This document shows positions 31,257 to 42,809 of a DNA stretch of 64,000 nt, piece after piece (within the stretch, counting starts at the first letter, position 1; each line of letters opens with the position of its first letter). The notes beneath the pieces are model-generated. The model did not search any database and was not told where the DNA came from. It worked only from the letters and a program-made list of their open reading frames with translations. The translations under genes were made by a program, and so were the position numbers. Source of the DNA: Telmatactis stephensoni (lineage: Eukaryota > Cnidaria > Anthozoa > Actiniaria > Isophelliidae); contig JALIZF010001883.1 in the NCBI GenBank assembly GCA_029948255.1, forward strand, positions 992,001 to 1,056,000, read 5' to 3'.

Positions 31257-31442
31257 TTAACAAATGCAAAACACTGCAATGCATGTTTTGCAATATGCTA
31301 ATTAGTCAAATTTTGTACTCGTACTCGTACTCGTCTTTTGTGCTTAAGGTCCCTAATATACAGGAAACCCAAACTATTACAAATATGATAATACTACATC
31401 TCCCCTTTTGGGTTATCTACTTTAACAGTTTCTAGTGTTCCT

Positions 31443-32642
31443 TTAGTTTTCAATAAGTCTGTCTGGTTTTCTGATAATACGTCCTGATCTAGTTTGTATC
31501 ACAGGTTCTTGAGTTTTTGTGGAACTTGGAAGCTTGGTTGCACTTGGAAGCAGAAGCTTGGTTGTCACAATTGGGGGAACAGGTGGTGGTGACTCTTCGG
31601 AACTTGCTTGTTCTGTCACTGCTTTGCCTAAAGGATTGAGCTGTATTCTGTTTCTTCTGAATGTCCCACTTGAAGTATTTACTATGTAGGATCTTCTGTG
31701 GCTCTGGTCTTTAACTTGTCCAGTTTCTTTCCTATCTTTTAGCCAGACTTCATCACCCTTGTTGAGAACTGGTAGAGGTTTGGCTGCATGATGCGTACCA
31801 AAGTTAGTTTTCATGTATAGCTTGCCTCTATCCTCTTTTTCTTCAAGTTCTTTCTTGTTTGGGGCTGCAGCTTTTAAGTTTGCAGGGGCAACTGGTAACT
31901 TGGTTCTAAGCTTTCTCAACATCAGTAATTCTGCTGGGCTGTAGCCATTTGCTAGAGGTGTACTTCTGTAATTCAAGAGTGCTATATATGGATCTTCTGC
32001 AGCATGCAACAATTCTTTGACTGTGCGGACTGCATGTTCAACTTCTCCATTACCTGATGCATGACCAGGGCTACTAGTGATGTGATTGAATCCATAGTTA
32101 TCTGCAAATTCGTTTGAAGCAAATTGTGAACCGTTGTCTGACATGAGCATTTCTGGAATTCCGTGTCTTGCCATAATGGACTTCATATGATTGATGATGC
32201 TTTCACTCATTGTACTCTCTAGCTTGGACAATTCAATATACCTTGAATAGTAGTCAACGACGACAAGGTACTGTGCCTTTTTGAACTCCATCAAATCAGC
32301 AGCTATCTTTTGCCAGGGTCGTTCTGGCATCACTGAGGGTGCTAGTGGTTCTGGATGTTTTCTGGTTGTTTGACAGCATATTTTACAATTTTCTATTAGT
32401 TCTTTAATGTTCTTGCTTACCCCAGGCCACCAAACTGATTGAATAGCAAGTCTGCGACATTTAGTTATTCCTTGATGTCCCTCATGTAGTTTCTCTAGTG
32501 TGTCTTGGCGAAGTGATGATGGAATTACTATTCTTGATCCATACATTAACAGACCATCTACAACTGTTAAATCTGCTTGGTAGGGCCAATAGTGTAGCAT
32601 GAGGCCTTTTAGTTGTGCTCTATCTGGCCAGCCTTCTTTCAC
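31443..32642 (-). pseudogene. Gypsy integrase (second gypsy element)
   Basis: The frame contains an H-H-C-C segment (HEGHQGITKCRR...CKICC), catalytic AADLMEFKK, MSDNGSQF and GNGEVEHAVRTVK (D, D, E), then a C-terminal part with EVWLKDRKETGQ. It ends just before the polypurine tract and LTR. It differs strongly from the complete Ty3 copy at 4398-8285, so it is another lineage. It is offset from the upstream RNase H frame by a slip near 32640. Confidence 0.88.
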
Positions 32643-33927
32643 GTATCTGATGACCTCTCTGCAAACATCGTCTTCTAGCTGATATCTCTATCTGTTCCAG
32701 TCGGGTATCTGTAGCAGGCATACCATCCATCACTAAGTTGACAAAAGCACTGATTTCATCAGTAAGATCATCGTTTGTTGTTTCCTGAACTGGTGCTCTA
32801 GACAAAGTATCCGCTGTATACAATTCTTTTCCTGGAACGTGAACAATGTTATGTGAAAATCTCATAAGTCTCATTTTCATTCGTTGAATACGAGGTGGCA
32901 ACTCGTCTAGTGACTTTCCTACTCCCAGTAGTGGAACTAGTGGTTTGTGGTCAGTTTCAAGCGTAAAGGTTAGTCCGATTAGGTAATCTTGGAATCTCGT
33001 ACAGGACCACGTGGCTGCTAGTGCTTCCTTTTCTATTTGACCATAACGTCGTTCAGTAGGAGTTAGTGACCATGATGCGTATACGACGGGGCTCCATCTT
33101 CCATCTTTCTGTTGCTGAGTGAGCACGGCTCCCATGCCGTAAGAGGAACTATCTGCGGTTACTTTGGTGGGTAGGTTTGGATCGTATAATGACAGGATAG
33201 GGCTGGACATTAACATTTTCTTTATCTCGTTGAAGGCACATCTCTGAGGTTGACCCCATTGCCAACTGCTGCTTGTCGACAGTAATCCTCGTAGAGGCTC
33301 TGTTACTGTTGCTAGGTTGGGCAGGAATTTTCCTAACAGGAACCTGCGGAGCTCACTAACATCATGTTCCAGGGTATAGATGAAGTGTTCTGCTAATTCA
33401 CAGGTCTCGAGTCTGTTCTTTATGTGGTTACGGTGATTATTGAGTCGTATGTTCAAGGGTGTTTCGCTTTTCCCTATGTATTGCTTTTTGCAAGGTATAC
33501 AGGTGATTATGTATACAACCCAAGGAGTCTGACAATCTACTTCGTGGAAGATGTTATATTTGTGACCATTAGCTTCACTTCTAAACTCCTTTCCTTCATG
33601 TAGCAGTGGGCACCATGTGCACCGTGGTTTCCTGCAAGGTTTACTGCCCAGACATGCTGCACTTGGTAATGGTTGACGTCTTATTTTTGCGCTCACCAGG
33701 AGATCTTTAAGGTTGCTTGGACGACAGTATACGATGATGGGACGCTCTTTGAAGATCTTTTTCAACCGTTTCTTTGATTGCAATAAATCCCATCGTTTAT
33801 TGATTAATTGTCCCACATTTTTAAGGTGTGGATTGTAGATCGTTGTAAACGGAATACGACCCGAGGGTACGTCACCAATTCCGCCACATAAGGCGTCCCT
33901 TTGGGACTGGCTGAGTACTCTTTCCAT
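32620..33927 (-). pseudogene. In-frame fusion: Penelope GIY-YIG endonuclease to gypsy RNase H
   Basis: The 435-codon frame opens with Penelope-type sequence: a Cys-rich CRKPRCTWC...C segment, then GIY-YIG features (WVVYIITCIPCKKQYIGKSE, LNIRLNNHR, ELAEHF). After about residue 190 it changes without a stop to gypsy RT-tail and RNase H (ELRRFLLGKFLPNLATVTEP, TADSSSYGMGAVL, EKEALAATWS, ETDHKPLVPLL, ADTLSRAP). The breakpoint is near 33355. A few residues of the usual gypsy FLGMVNQ-type motif are missing there. Whether any fused protein is made is unknown; the RT part upstream has a stop. Confidence 0.85.
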
Positions 33928-34026
33928 CTGTTTTCGAACTAACGTTTTGTTGTAACCAGATGCTTCGAAATAACGGGCATATTCGTCTATGCGCTCGCGG
34001 AGAGTGTTATCACTGCTGTATATGCG

Positions 34027-34800
34027 TCAAAGACGAAGGGCTTGACTATATGGTGTGCTTTGCTTTAAATAGCGGGGGTGAGCCAAAAGCCAGTTCATGT
34101 ACAAGTGTATATCGGTAGGTTTTTGGTAAACGTCCGAGGTCAGTGTGCCGTCCACACTCAGCTTCACACTGACGTTTATCTCCTTAGATGAGTATTCGTA
34201 TTGAAACTTAATAGTAGGGTGAACATTGTTAATATAGTTGAAGAATTCTTTGAGGTGTGTTTCAGAATTTCTCCATACCATAAAAATATCATCGATGTAC
34301 CGTTTCCAACAAGTGATAGATAGCATCCGATCGCTGTTATAGACGAATGTCTCTTCAAATTTTCCCATAAATATGTTTGCATAGTTGGGAGCCACTCTAG
34401 TGCCCATGGCCGTGCCTTTTATCTGCAGAAAGTGTTCTTTATTAAAGGTAAAGTTGTTCAGAGATAACACTTTCTCTAGTAAGCTACAGAGGGCTTCAGG
34501 TGATGGGTGTCGTCGTTTTGCTTTTTGCAGTGCTTCTTTAGCAGCATAAATGCCCTCACTATTATCAATGTTAGTGTAAAGGCTAGACACATCCATAGTC
34601 ACAAGAATTGTATCTGGGGGTAGACGTGGCAAAGAGATAATGAGTTTTATGAAATCAGTTGTATCTTTAATATAGGGTTGTAGTTCACGTTTTTTGCGTT
34701 TGTTTTTGGAAATCAGACGGCAATGTCTGTTGGCAGTGGTCAACGTCATATTTTCAGTGTTCAGCAAGGATAAGGGGGGAGGAGAGGGTGGCTCTATGGT
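34027..34800 (-). pseudogene. Penelope-like element reverse transcriptase, 5' truncated
   Basis: The frame shows VTMDVSSLYTNI (motif A), KGTAMGTRVAPNYANIFMG and YIDDIFMVW, and ends near SQALRL. It is in the same frame as the GIY-YIG segment downstream and is separated by a single TGA at about 34029-34027. The amino half of RT is absent beyond about 34800. Penelope elements use target-primed synthesis with their GIY-YIG nuclease. Confidence 0.88.
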
Positions 34801-35278
34801 TTTTTTTTACTGTGGCGTATAAGTGGTATGAATGTTCATGAGGCTGGGTATGTTATGTTTGTATGTGGAGGATGGCAATGTGGGTTTGCTGTGTCGATGA
34901 TTTTGTGGATGGTGATGACGTATGTTGATATGATGAGATGATAGTGGTGTACGTGTGGGAGTGGGAAGTAAGTTGAATAACAATAATAATGATGATAATA
35001 ATAATGATAATGGTTTATTTACAGCTGCTAATTTTGGAATTGGCTCTTCATCTGTAAAACATTACACATAGCAATACAAAGATATGTTATATACAACACT
35101 TGCACACACTCTCATATTTACCACATTATAGGCAATAGATGTCTACAAAATAATGATAAAATATATAAAGGTTATTAAATCAGTAGTTATATATATAATA
35201 AAAAAAATGTTATGCATGTATTTACATGTTCACATTGAGATACTACATTGCTTAGTATAAACGTTCTTTATTGGAAGT
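34801..35278. other. Interval with LINE 3' UTR and ATT-rich tail
   Basis: About 34977-35030 is an AAT/GAT-rich simple repeat. It lies downstream of the LINE frame at 35279-36037 and is probably its 3' tail. The sequence at 34801-34976 (TG-rich) was not recognised. Confidence 0.5.
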
Positions 35279-36037
35279 TCAGTTAATCAGCAACCTTTTT
35301 GCCAAGTTTGTCAAGAACTTCTTGCACTGCCTCTTGAACTGGTTTGTACTTGTGCAGTTCCTTAGTTCTTTTGGTAATTTGTGGAAAGCCGTTGCGCATG
35401 CATGTTGAAAGGTACCAGTTGTCAAAGGTACTTGTAGTCGTACTTTGTCTGATGACCGAAGTCTCCTGGCTGGGATGTGGCACTCAAGTGGTAGGTAGCT
35501 TGGCCATTCCGTATTGTAGAGTGCATTGTATGCCAAGTTTAACATGCTGAACTGGCGACGCTCCAGGATGGGAAGCCAGCCAAGGTTGATGATGTCATAT
35601 TCTCTTGTGTATCTGTTCATGACAAAGGCTGCGGCTGCGAGCTGAACTCTCGATAATCTTTTCACAAGATACACTGGCAGTGGGTCAGTAACAGCACTAC
35701 AGTATTCCAGCTTGGCCAAAATGAGACATTCAGCAAGATGTTTCTTCAGAGGGAAAGGTGCAAGATGTTTAAGTTTCCTCAACACTGCAAGTGTTGCATA
35801 GCACGAAGAGATCGTTTTGTTGATGTGTTCAGTCCACAACGAGTGTTCTTGAAAGTGAACTCCAAGTAGTTTGACTGATGTTAGCTTCTCAAGTTTTTTA
35901 CCATTTGTTGATAACGTTGGTCTGTAATCTTCAAGTTGATGGTAGCAGGACAGTTGTTGGGTAGCAAACACCATCACTTTAGTCTTGGTAGGGTTCAATA
36001 CTAAATTGTTGAATAAGGTCTGGAGAGACCTCTGCAA
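34977..36037 (-). mobile_element. LINE 3' fragment (CR1/L2-like), RT C-terminal part
   Basis: The 252-codon frame at 36037-35279 has the post-catalytic part of a CR1/L2-type RT: LNPTKTKVMVF, KLLGVHFQEHSLWTEHI, ILAKLEYCSAV, RLSRVQLAAAAFVMNR, LGWLPILERRQF and FHKLPKELRN. The YxDD motif and the endonuclease are not present. The frame is open to its natural end, followed by a UTR of about 250 bp and a simple-repeat tail. It is a 5'-truncated insertion. Confidence 0.8.
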
Positions 36038-36089
36038 GACACTGCTAGTGGTGTTGCGGCATCAGTCGGCACAACTCCAGACCTGTGTT

Positions 36090-36530
36090 GTGAAGTGTGG
36101 TGTTCCATTGGTGTGTGAGATCGGGTGACAATGTTTGTGAGGTGTTGCATGTGGGCAAAAGTCCACTGGGGACCTTTGATCGTGAGAGGTGTTGTTGGAG
36201 TGTGATGATTTGACTATGGTGATGGTTGTGGTCGTGATGTGGGAGTGTGTGGCCCCATGGATGGATGTGGTGATGGTGAGAGGGGATGCAGTGACATGGG
36301 TGTGTGTGATAGTGGTATGAGGGGGTGTGGTGTCATGAACAGATGTAGTGTTGGAGGTATATGGGGGTGCAACAACATGGATGGGTGTGGTGGAGGTGTA
36401 GGGGGTATGGTAACAGTGATAGGTGTGGTAGTGGAAGCATGAGGGACTGTGGTGGTGTGGATGGGTGTGGTGAAGGTGTGTGGTAATATGAGTGGATATG
36501 GCGGAGGTGTTGGTGAGTGGACCCATGGAG
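36090..36530. repeat. GT-rich low-complexity tract (GGTGTGGTG units)
   Basis: Irregular repeats of ATGGGTGTGGTGGAGG type, about 20-30 bp each. Thr/His/Pro-rich and Gly/Cys-rich frames on the two strands come from the repeat. Confidence 0.8.
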
Positions 36531-37329
36531 AGGCAGTGGGTTGACAAGGGAGGAAGTGAGGCCACCAAGCAGTCTGTCTTATCTGGGGCCAGGAGGAGGT
36601 CCTTGTCAATGTCATCAGTGTTGGTGTCCAAAGTTGGTGTCTATCAGTAAGTTGTCATCTACCTCCAGAGGTTCCAAATATGGTGTGACGGTGGAATATA
36701 TGATGCTGGAGTGTGACGGAGAGGAAGAGGGAGTGGTGCAGGTGGAGTTGGTGGGAGTAAGTGGGGCTGATTCCAAACATTTCCCCCCTCCCCCACCCAA
36801 CCCAGATGCCATACCTGTACCTTGTTCCTCTTCTTGCATGTTGTTAAGTGGTCCTTTTGAAGAAAAGGAAATAACTTAAAATTCAAGAAATGGCAGATAA
36901 ATAAAAAGGGGGAAGAAGAAAGTAGTGGTGAAAATGAATGGCAAGAAAAAAGAAAAGAAAAGAAACGCAAATGGACTAGTAGTGTACAGAACAAATAAGA
37001 TGCAATGAGTTAAAAGTTAAAAGGTTGACACAAAAATAGGGTATGTGATACAAGTGCAAAGTTGGAGACAACCAAATAAACTGTTAAAAAGGGATTAGTT
37101 CAGTAGTGTACAGAATGGGGAAGGAAATTGTGTGTGTAAAGGGTAAGCAATAGAGGATCTTCAAAAAGATACAACCTTTCCCCAAAAAAATCAAGCAAAT
37201 ATTGTTGAAGGTAGTTGTGTAATCGGACTCTATTGCTAGGAAGGGCAGGGAACCGAATGAAAGAATGTGGTTAGGGGTGGACTGGATAAATAATATGAAC
37301 TCATACTTGAACACACGAATTTGAATGTG
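36531..37329. other. Gene-free interval
   Basis: Purine-rich and AT-rich sequence with short homopolymers. No protein-like frame with recognisable motifs and no element edges were seen. Confidence 0.4.
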
Positions 37330-38320
37330 GGATTGGTAAATCCAGTTTAGTAATTTAATAATGATTAATATAATAATAAAATAAAAATAATAATTTATTA
37401 ACTTATAAAGCACATTTTTCATGGCGTAATGATCAAATGCGCTTAAAAAATAATAAGAATAAATAATAAGAAAAATAATTATAATAATAAGAAAAAATAA
37501 TAAGAATAACATTCATTTTTATGAAATTTGCTTAATGTTATACTAAGATAAAAAAGAATTATGAATTACTAAAAAAATACTATAAAATTTATAAAATTTA
37601 CTCTGAAAATTCCTATAAATATTCCTAATATCTTTATATGCTTAATCCATCTTAATAGACACTAATGACTATGTAGTACGTTGTACTATGAAAATTCCTA
37701 TAAATATTCCTAATATCTTAATATACTTATGTAAAAGCTATAAAAAAGATGTGTTTTTAGGAGTCTCTTAAATTTATCAAGACTGTTAGCGTTCCTGATC
37801 TCGCTGGGCAAAGCGTTCCAAAATCTTGGTGAAGCCATAGCAAATGATCTGTCGCCCAATGTTGCTAAAGATCTTATTCGAGGAGTGTCCAATAACAACG
37901 CATTGTTAGACCTGAGATTGTATCTTGTTTCAGGCCTGATGGATATAAGACTAGAGATGTAACTAGGTGCCATGCCATGCAGAGCTTTAAAAGTAATCAG
38001 AAGTATTTTAAACTGGATTCTGTAGAGGACAGGGAGCCAGTGCAGCTCTTTCAGTAACGGTGTTATATGGCAGAACTTATGTTTCCTAAGAATGAGTCGT
38101 GCAGCGGCGTTCTGGACTCGCTGGACTTTAGCAAGTTGACACGCAGGAAGTCTATACAAGAGACTGTTGCAATAATCCACTCTACTTGTCACAAAAGCGT
38201 GAACAAGAGTCTCTGTAGCAAATTCCAGAGAGCCTGTTCACAGGCTAGAGATAGATATTTTCTGATGCGTCGTATGTCATGGAGATGGAAGAAGGCAGTG
38301 CCACACGTCTTAGTTATGTA
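37330..38320 (-). mobile_element. LINE 3' fragment (L2-like)
   Basis: The frame at 38192-37710 carries the standard end of L2/CR1-clade ORF2: TSRVDYCNSLLYRLP, KVQRVQNAAARLIL, LHWLPVLYRIQFKILL, GDRSFAMASPRFWNALP and FKRLLKTHLF. Upstream FFHLHDIRRIRKYLS lies in another frame, so an indel sits near 38215. The 3' UTR contains an 80-bp tandem duplication (37611 and 37692, ATTCCTAATATCTT) and ends in a GCGCTT-AAT-rich tail. 5' truncated at about 38320. Confidence 0.85.
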
Positions 38321-39520
38321 ATTGCTAAGACTCTAGAGGTTGCGAATACTCAATCTCAACAATCACAGGGGTAGCGTCGTGGTGCAAGTAGAACAATTGG
38401 AACTCCACAGGTTGGTTGAAATGACTAACTTTAATGACAAAACGTTCACAGTTTGTCACAGTTCGATAGGTGAGCCGTAGAGGTAGGCGATGTAGAATTG
38501 TAGATGTTGTAGATGTAGATGTGATAGAATTGTAGAATTGTAGGTTCGAACTGAAACATGAATTACAATACATTCTAGCTTACTAAACATGTGTAACGTG
38601 GATAAATATAATGGCATAGAATATAGAATATTTACATGAGAACTTATATAATTGTTCAATTACTGACAATGACTCAAATCAATTAAACTTCAGCTTGAGG
38701 TCAACTCAGTGATGAGCAACGATAATTAACAGATTATTATATGAACTAAATAACTTGAAGCAATAACGACATTTATATCAAACTAAACTATGATACTTCT
38801 GACTATGATTTAAGTAATAAGAAGAAATCACTTACTTTGGTTTATGCTTGCACCAAGTTGCAATTGATAGCAGATATAGAATACAATTGAGCAAAATGTG
38901 GATAGAAACGTTAGCGTTGGCCAAAATGCCCAGAAATCCTCATAGGATAGCGTCCACACAATAACTGATTTGCACTCTATAGCGACTTAGATTTATAGCT
39001 AGTAAATTGTGATTAGGATGCATTTACGTAACATTGAATCATTTCCTAATGGAAAGTTCTATTCTAACGTGGGATAGTTAACGTGAGCTATGCTTGGGGC
39101 ATTGCGGAAACTATGCGCGCAAACCTTAGGGCTGTTCCCTGTGGTACCGATGTAGGACTTACGAACTAAGCATGTAGGAAATTAAACAACTATTTTCTAG
39201 GTTAACGTGGCTGATTAAGCGGGTTTGAACATAACTAATGACAGGGGAAAATTACTAGGGGAGTCCATCTCGCACTCTACAGTGGAACCATCCTCGAACT
39301 AGCTGAGCTATTTTTAGAACGAGCTCTGATTGGCTGAAAATTGTTACATCACACACTGCCATTTCTTTGCCAAAAACAAAGGCAAAATGATTTTTTGCTG
39401 CTATTGTGTCCAATTCATTAAGTAAACATTAAATCTCAAACAATGGCAACAATGAATCAAACTGGTTTGATTTAATTTCACACCAAAATTATTTTTATAC
39501 CACAATTAACATACATATAC
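38321..39520. other. Gene-free interval
   Basis: AT-rich sequence with a short GTAGATGTTGTAGATGTAGA repeat near 38495-38540. No recognisable gene, RNA or element edge. Confidence 0.4.
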
Positions 39521-40395
39521 CTGGTGGGTGGGACAGAATACAACAAACACAGGAGTATTGCTACTTCTGTAGGGATTCACAAACTCAGCTTTGACCTGCC
39601 ATGGATCTCCACTGATTGCTGTATTTTTTATTCCACAAAGGATTTTCATAGCTGAAAGGTTTGTAGAAGCACCATCACAGACAATAGCAACAGTTGTGAA
39701 GCCATGTGTTTCAAGAGAATACATAACAGTAGTGACAAGCTCCAGAATTAGGCCACTGTTCAGAGATTTCTCTATGGTGAAGTATGAGCCAATCAAGTCA
39801 TATGTGGACGTCAAGTCTCTCCATAGGAACTGGACAACATAAGATGCTTTTTTGGGATTGTTTTCATCAAGCGATGCAAAAACATCATGAAGAGTTGAAA
39901 GATCTTTAGGGGTCATAATGTAGCCATCAATTTCACCTTTATTCATGTTGTACAAAACTTTCAGCTGAATCTTTTAAAAAGAAAATCACAATAATTAACT
40001 TTATTTATATTATTTATTTTGTACTTTAATAACTATTAGATAACTTCAGGTAGCCAAACAGATTGTTGCAGCTAATACATTAAAACTCATGTATGTAAGT
40101 TAGCTATATAATTGTTAATTTACTTTTCATTACCATACACTGACTATACTAATTCTTTAATTCACAAAATATTCATTTTGAAAAAGAAAAAAACTAAGAA
40201 GAAAAGAGATTTAACAACATGATGATAATTTACATTAACTTCATCAAACACCAACGCTCCTAACTGCAATGGAACAGGTTTTCCTAAAAGTATTTGACTG
40301 TTTACAAATTCCTCGTATTTCCTTTTCTGGCTGGAAAGATAGTCCTCATCTACACCAGGTCTTTCAGATGTGCTTTTGATGTGGTGTTTTAAAAT
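39521..40395 (-). CDS. P-element/THAP9-like transposase, two exons (partial gene)
   Basis: Exon 40395-40234 (acceptor TCTATTTTAATTAG, donor AAT/GTAAAT) and exon 39970-39521 (acceptor TCTTTTTAAAAG, donor CACCAG/GTATAT) are in phase 0 with each other. The joined product contains GALVFDEVNIQLKVLYNMN (first catalytic Asp region), FLWRDLTSTYDLIGSYFT, IVCDGASTNLSAMK (second Asp) and FCPTHQ. These are features of the RNase H-like domain of P-element and THAP9 transposases. Further exons (THAP zinc finger upstream, GTP-binding insert and C-terminus downstream) were not found nearby. The exons show no stop. Confidence 0.75.
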
Positions 40396-40889
40396 CTAAT
40401 TAAAATAGAAATAATTGTAACACATTAATATATCATTAACAAATATTTGTTAATTTGTTGTGATATCACATTGAAGAAATGGTTATCACTCATGAGTGTG
40501 TGTCTGGCGTATTCAGTTTTTTACAACAACACTAATCTTCCATCTCAATGATTGATCTGCATTGTGTCAATAAGAGGACAGATAAAATTAACTACTGATC
40601 AATGCATTTCAACATGCACATTCCGTTGCCCCATTTGATAACATAATTTTAACTACCTTTTCACAGGGTAGATGTAATATCTTTAGGTCTCGTACCGCTG
40701 ACGGGCATCTGGTGAAGATTGCTAAAGCTTAAAAAAATAATCATTAACTCATCATTACCACACATCATTACCACTAGAACGCGAGCCCTAGTAATCTTCC
40801 CCTGCTAATGACTATCATCATGACTTGGAATTCCGATGAAGTTTGTAAACGTTTCAGAACTAACAAGTTACATGCGCCTCCATGGCGAA
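40396..40889. other. Gene-free interval
   Basis: AT-rich sequence upstream of the P-element-like exon. No further exon of that gene was recognised; a CTTTTCACAGGGTAG near 40657 is only a weak splice-like signal. Confidence 0.35.
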
Positions 40890-41510
40890 TTTGTTATCAA
40901 ACCAGGCGCCCAAATTTCTCACATAAGGAGGCGTCTATATCATAGTTTCCAACACGTATGCTTGAGAAACGAATCTTTGCAAGTTGTTGTCGAGTTCCGA
41001 TAATCACAAACTCCGTCTTGTCATCATTCAAATTGAGGGAATTTGATTTAGCCCATTTCTTGATATCCACTAAGCAGCTTTCCATTGCTTGAACTGCGCT
41101 ATTCTGACTTGTTTCACAATCTGGATTGAATGCTAGATAGAGTTGGGAATCATCTACGTAACAGTGGATGTGCGGTAGATGTTTTTCCACGATGTCGAAT
41201 ACACCACTAGCATAGATATTAAATAGCAAAGGCCCAAGGCATGAGCTCTGGGACACACCACAGTTCAAGTGAAACTGTCAGAAAACTTTCCATTAACTGT
41301 GACACTGTATGAACGGCTTGACAGGTATGACATGAACCACAGGAGTGGGAGTGCCACACAGACCAAGTTTGAATTTTAAGTGTTCCAAGAGGGTCTTGTG
41401 GTTGACGGTATCGAAAGCTGCACTTAAATCCAGCATGACTAGGAGTGTTACCTGTTGTTGGTTCATGTTCATGAGAATGTCATGAACACTACTCATCAGG
41501 GGTTAAGATA
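40890..41510 (-). pseudogene. LINE reverse transcriptase fragment
   Basis: Two adjacent frames hold central RT motifs of a CR1/L2-like LINE: LLVMLDLSAAFDTVNHKTLL (motif A) at 41496-41293, then GVSQSSCLGPLLFNIYASGV (VPQGS-like) and HCYVDDSQLYL (YxDD variant) at 41268-40897. A frame slip near 41280 and loss of both ends mark it as dead. Confidence 0.85.
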
Positions 41511-42809
41511 ATGAACTGTTGTCATTATGGTGGATGACAAACGTGTTTCATACTTCAAGGCCTTGAAGCTTAACCCTACACGTGATTACCAAGCAAATTG
41601 CAGTGGTGGGGGTAAAAGCAAAAACGGGTATAAGATGAACCCCAGACTTACGACTTAGGTGTAAAACAAAGTGGGGACAAAATATGGCCAAAATTGTGGA
41701 CTAAAAAGGTGAAATAACAACCAAGAAAATATAAAAAGGCGTGAGCAAAAACAGTGATGGATGGACTGTGAATACAACGCGGCTCTTTACTGATCAAAAA
41801 TGATAAGTACTCTCTTGAATTACAGTTATTAGTTCCGGACCCTTGCTACTGCGCATTTCCCGCGCGCATTCGAGCGCATGCACTTTTATTTGAGAGCATT
41901 GGTATTACCGTGGGGAGTCTGGGCACTAGTAAGCAAGCGATTGAAAACGTAGAAACTCAAACTTTAGTAAAGAAAAATTATATTTTGCCATCCAAATATC
42001 GGAAAAACTTTAATCAAGATATCTTGTACACTATTTTCACTGCATAATTAATTAGCTCAGAGTATAAATAAGCCTGCTCAATCTAGGAGTGGTCACTTCA
42101 AGATACGCCGGCACACCGTGAACTTTCGTTCTTTGCCATCATCGTCAACCGCCACCAGCTCTAATTCAAGATTCTTATTCTGAGTACTCTCAGCAGCCTC
42201 AACGTTCTGACTTTTCTACCAAGCTTGGCTAAACTGAACATGGCTAGCTAGCAGAGTTAGCGAGCACAATTGCACCAGCTCGCTTTGGTAAACGTATCGA
42301 GGTAATTTAGCGTTTGTTACTCGGACATTTTCTCTTGGTTTGCCCGGGGTTTATTCCCAATTTTGCTAGTGATCGTTTGTATTTGTAGCCGCTTCTAGGT
42401 TTTTCTCGTCCTAGTTTGCTGTAAGTTTGTTATTTTCGTTTTATCAGTCGGCTTGGTGGTTTGGGTAGGCTTTCAATCGTTTCTATTCCTTTTCATAATT
42501 GTTTCTTTGTGGTTTCAGTTTTATGTTTTCTACACTGACTTTCGTTGGCTATAAAATTTTACGCTTTATATCATTAACCCAAACCGCTTTTATTGCATAT
42601 TTTGTGTTACCTCGGCCAGTACTGCCATTAGCGTCCTACTTTAGTAATTTGCATTCGTCTTGCATGCTTTGTGTTACGCTTCGTAACTTCGGTCTTTGTT
42701 TCCAGTTAGTTCGTTAGTCGTAAATTTATTTGTTTTATGCTTTGTTTATTTAGTGCTCTAAATCTACGTTTTAACTTCAATTAATCCGCATATTTTATGT
42801 GGCCTTAAG
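41511..42809. other. Gene-free interval with a promoter-like 95-bp repeated segment
   Basis: Positions 42032-42126 recur at 46991-47085. The segment contains AGTATAAATAAGCC, a good TATA box, and a plausible start region 30 bp on. A GTAATT donor-like site near 42302 could end a non-coding first exon. The 72-codon frame at 42499-42717 is hydrophobic and unrecognised. Confidence 0.4.

Larger units (their letters stand above)
26735..31354. mobile_element. PIF/Harbinger DNA transposon, apparently complete
   Basis: The terminal inverted repeat of about 47 bp begins AGGGACCTTAAGCACAAA and continues with CGAGTACGAATACGAGCACG; the right end is its reverse complement with a few changes. AAT stands on both sides (26732-26734 and 31355-31357), a 3-bp duplication as expected for this superfamily. 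It carries two convergent genes: a Myb/SANT-like accessory protein (plus) and the transposase (minus). It is inserted in the gypsy LTR. Confidence 0.93.
20808..31398 (-). repeat. Gypsy 3' LTR broken into three pieces by two insertions
   Basis: The pieces 20808-20889, 26705-26734 and 31358-31398 become one TG...CA repeat of about 153 bp once the BEL/Pao and Harbinger elements, with one copy of each target duplication, are removed. On the minus strand it follows the polypurine tract CCCAAAAGGGGAGA at 31399-31412, which follows the gypsy integrase gene. The matching 5' LTR was not found. Confidence 0.8.

Noticed and set aside
36062..36631. 189-codon Thr/His/Pro-rich minus frame, possible mucin-like gene
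   Set aside because: It matches the GT-rich low-complexity tract and has no flanking coding features.
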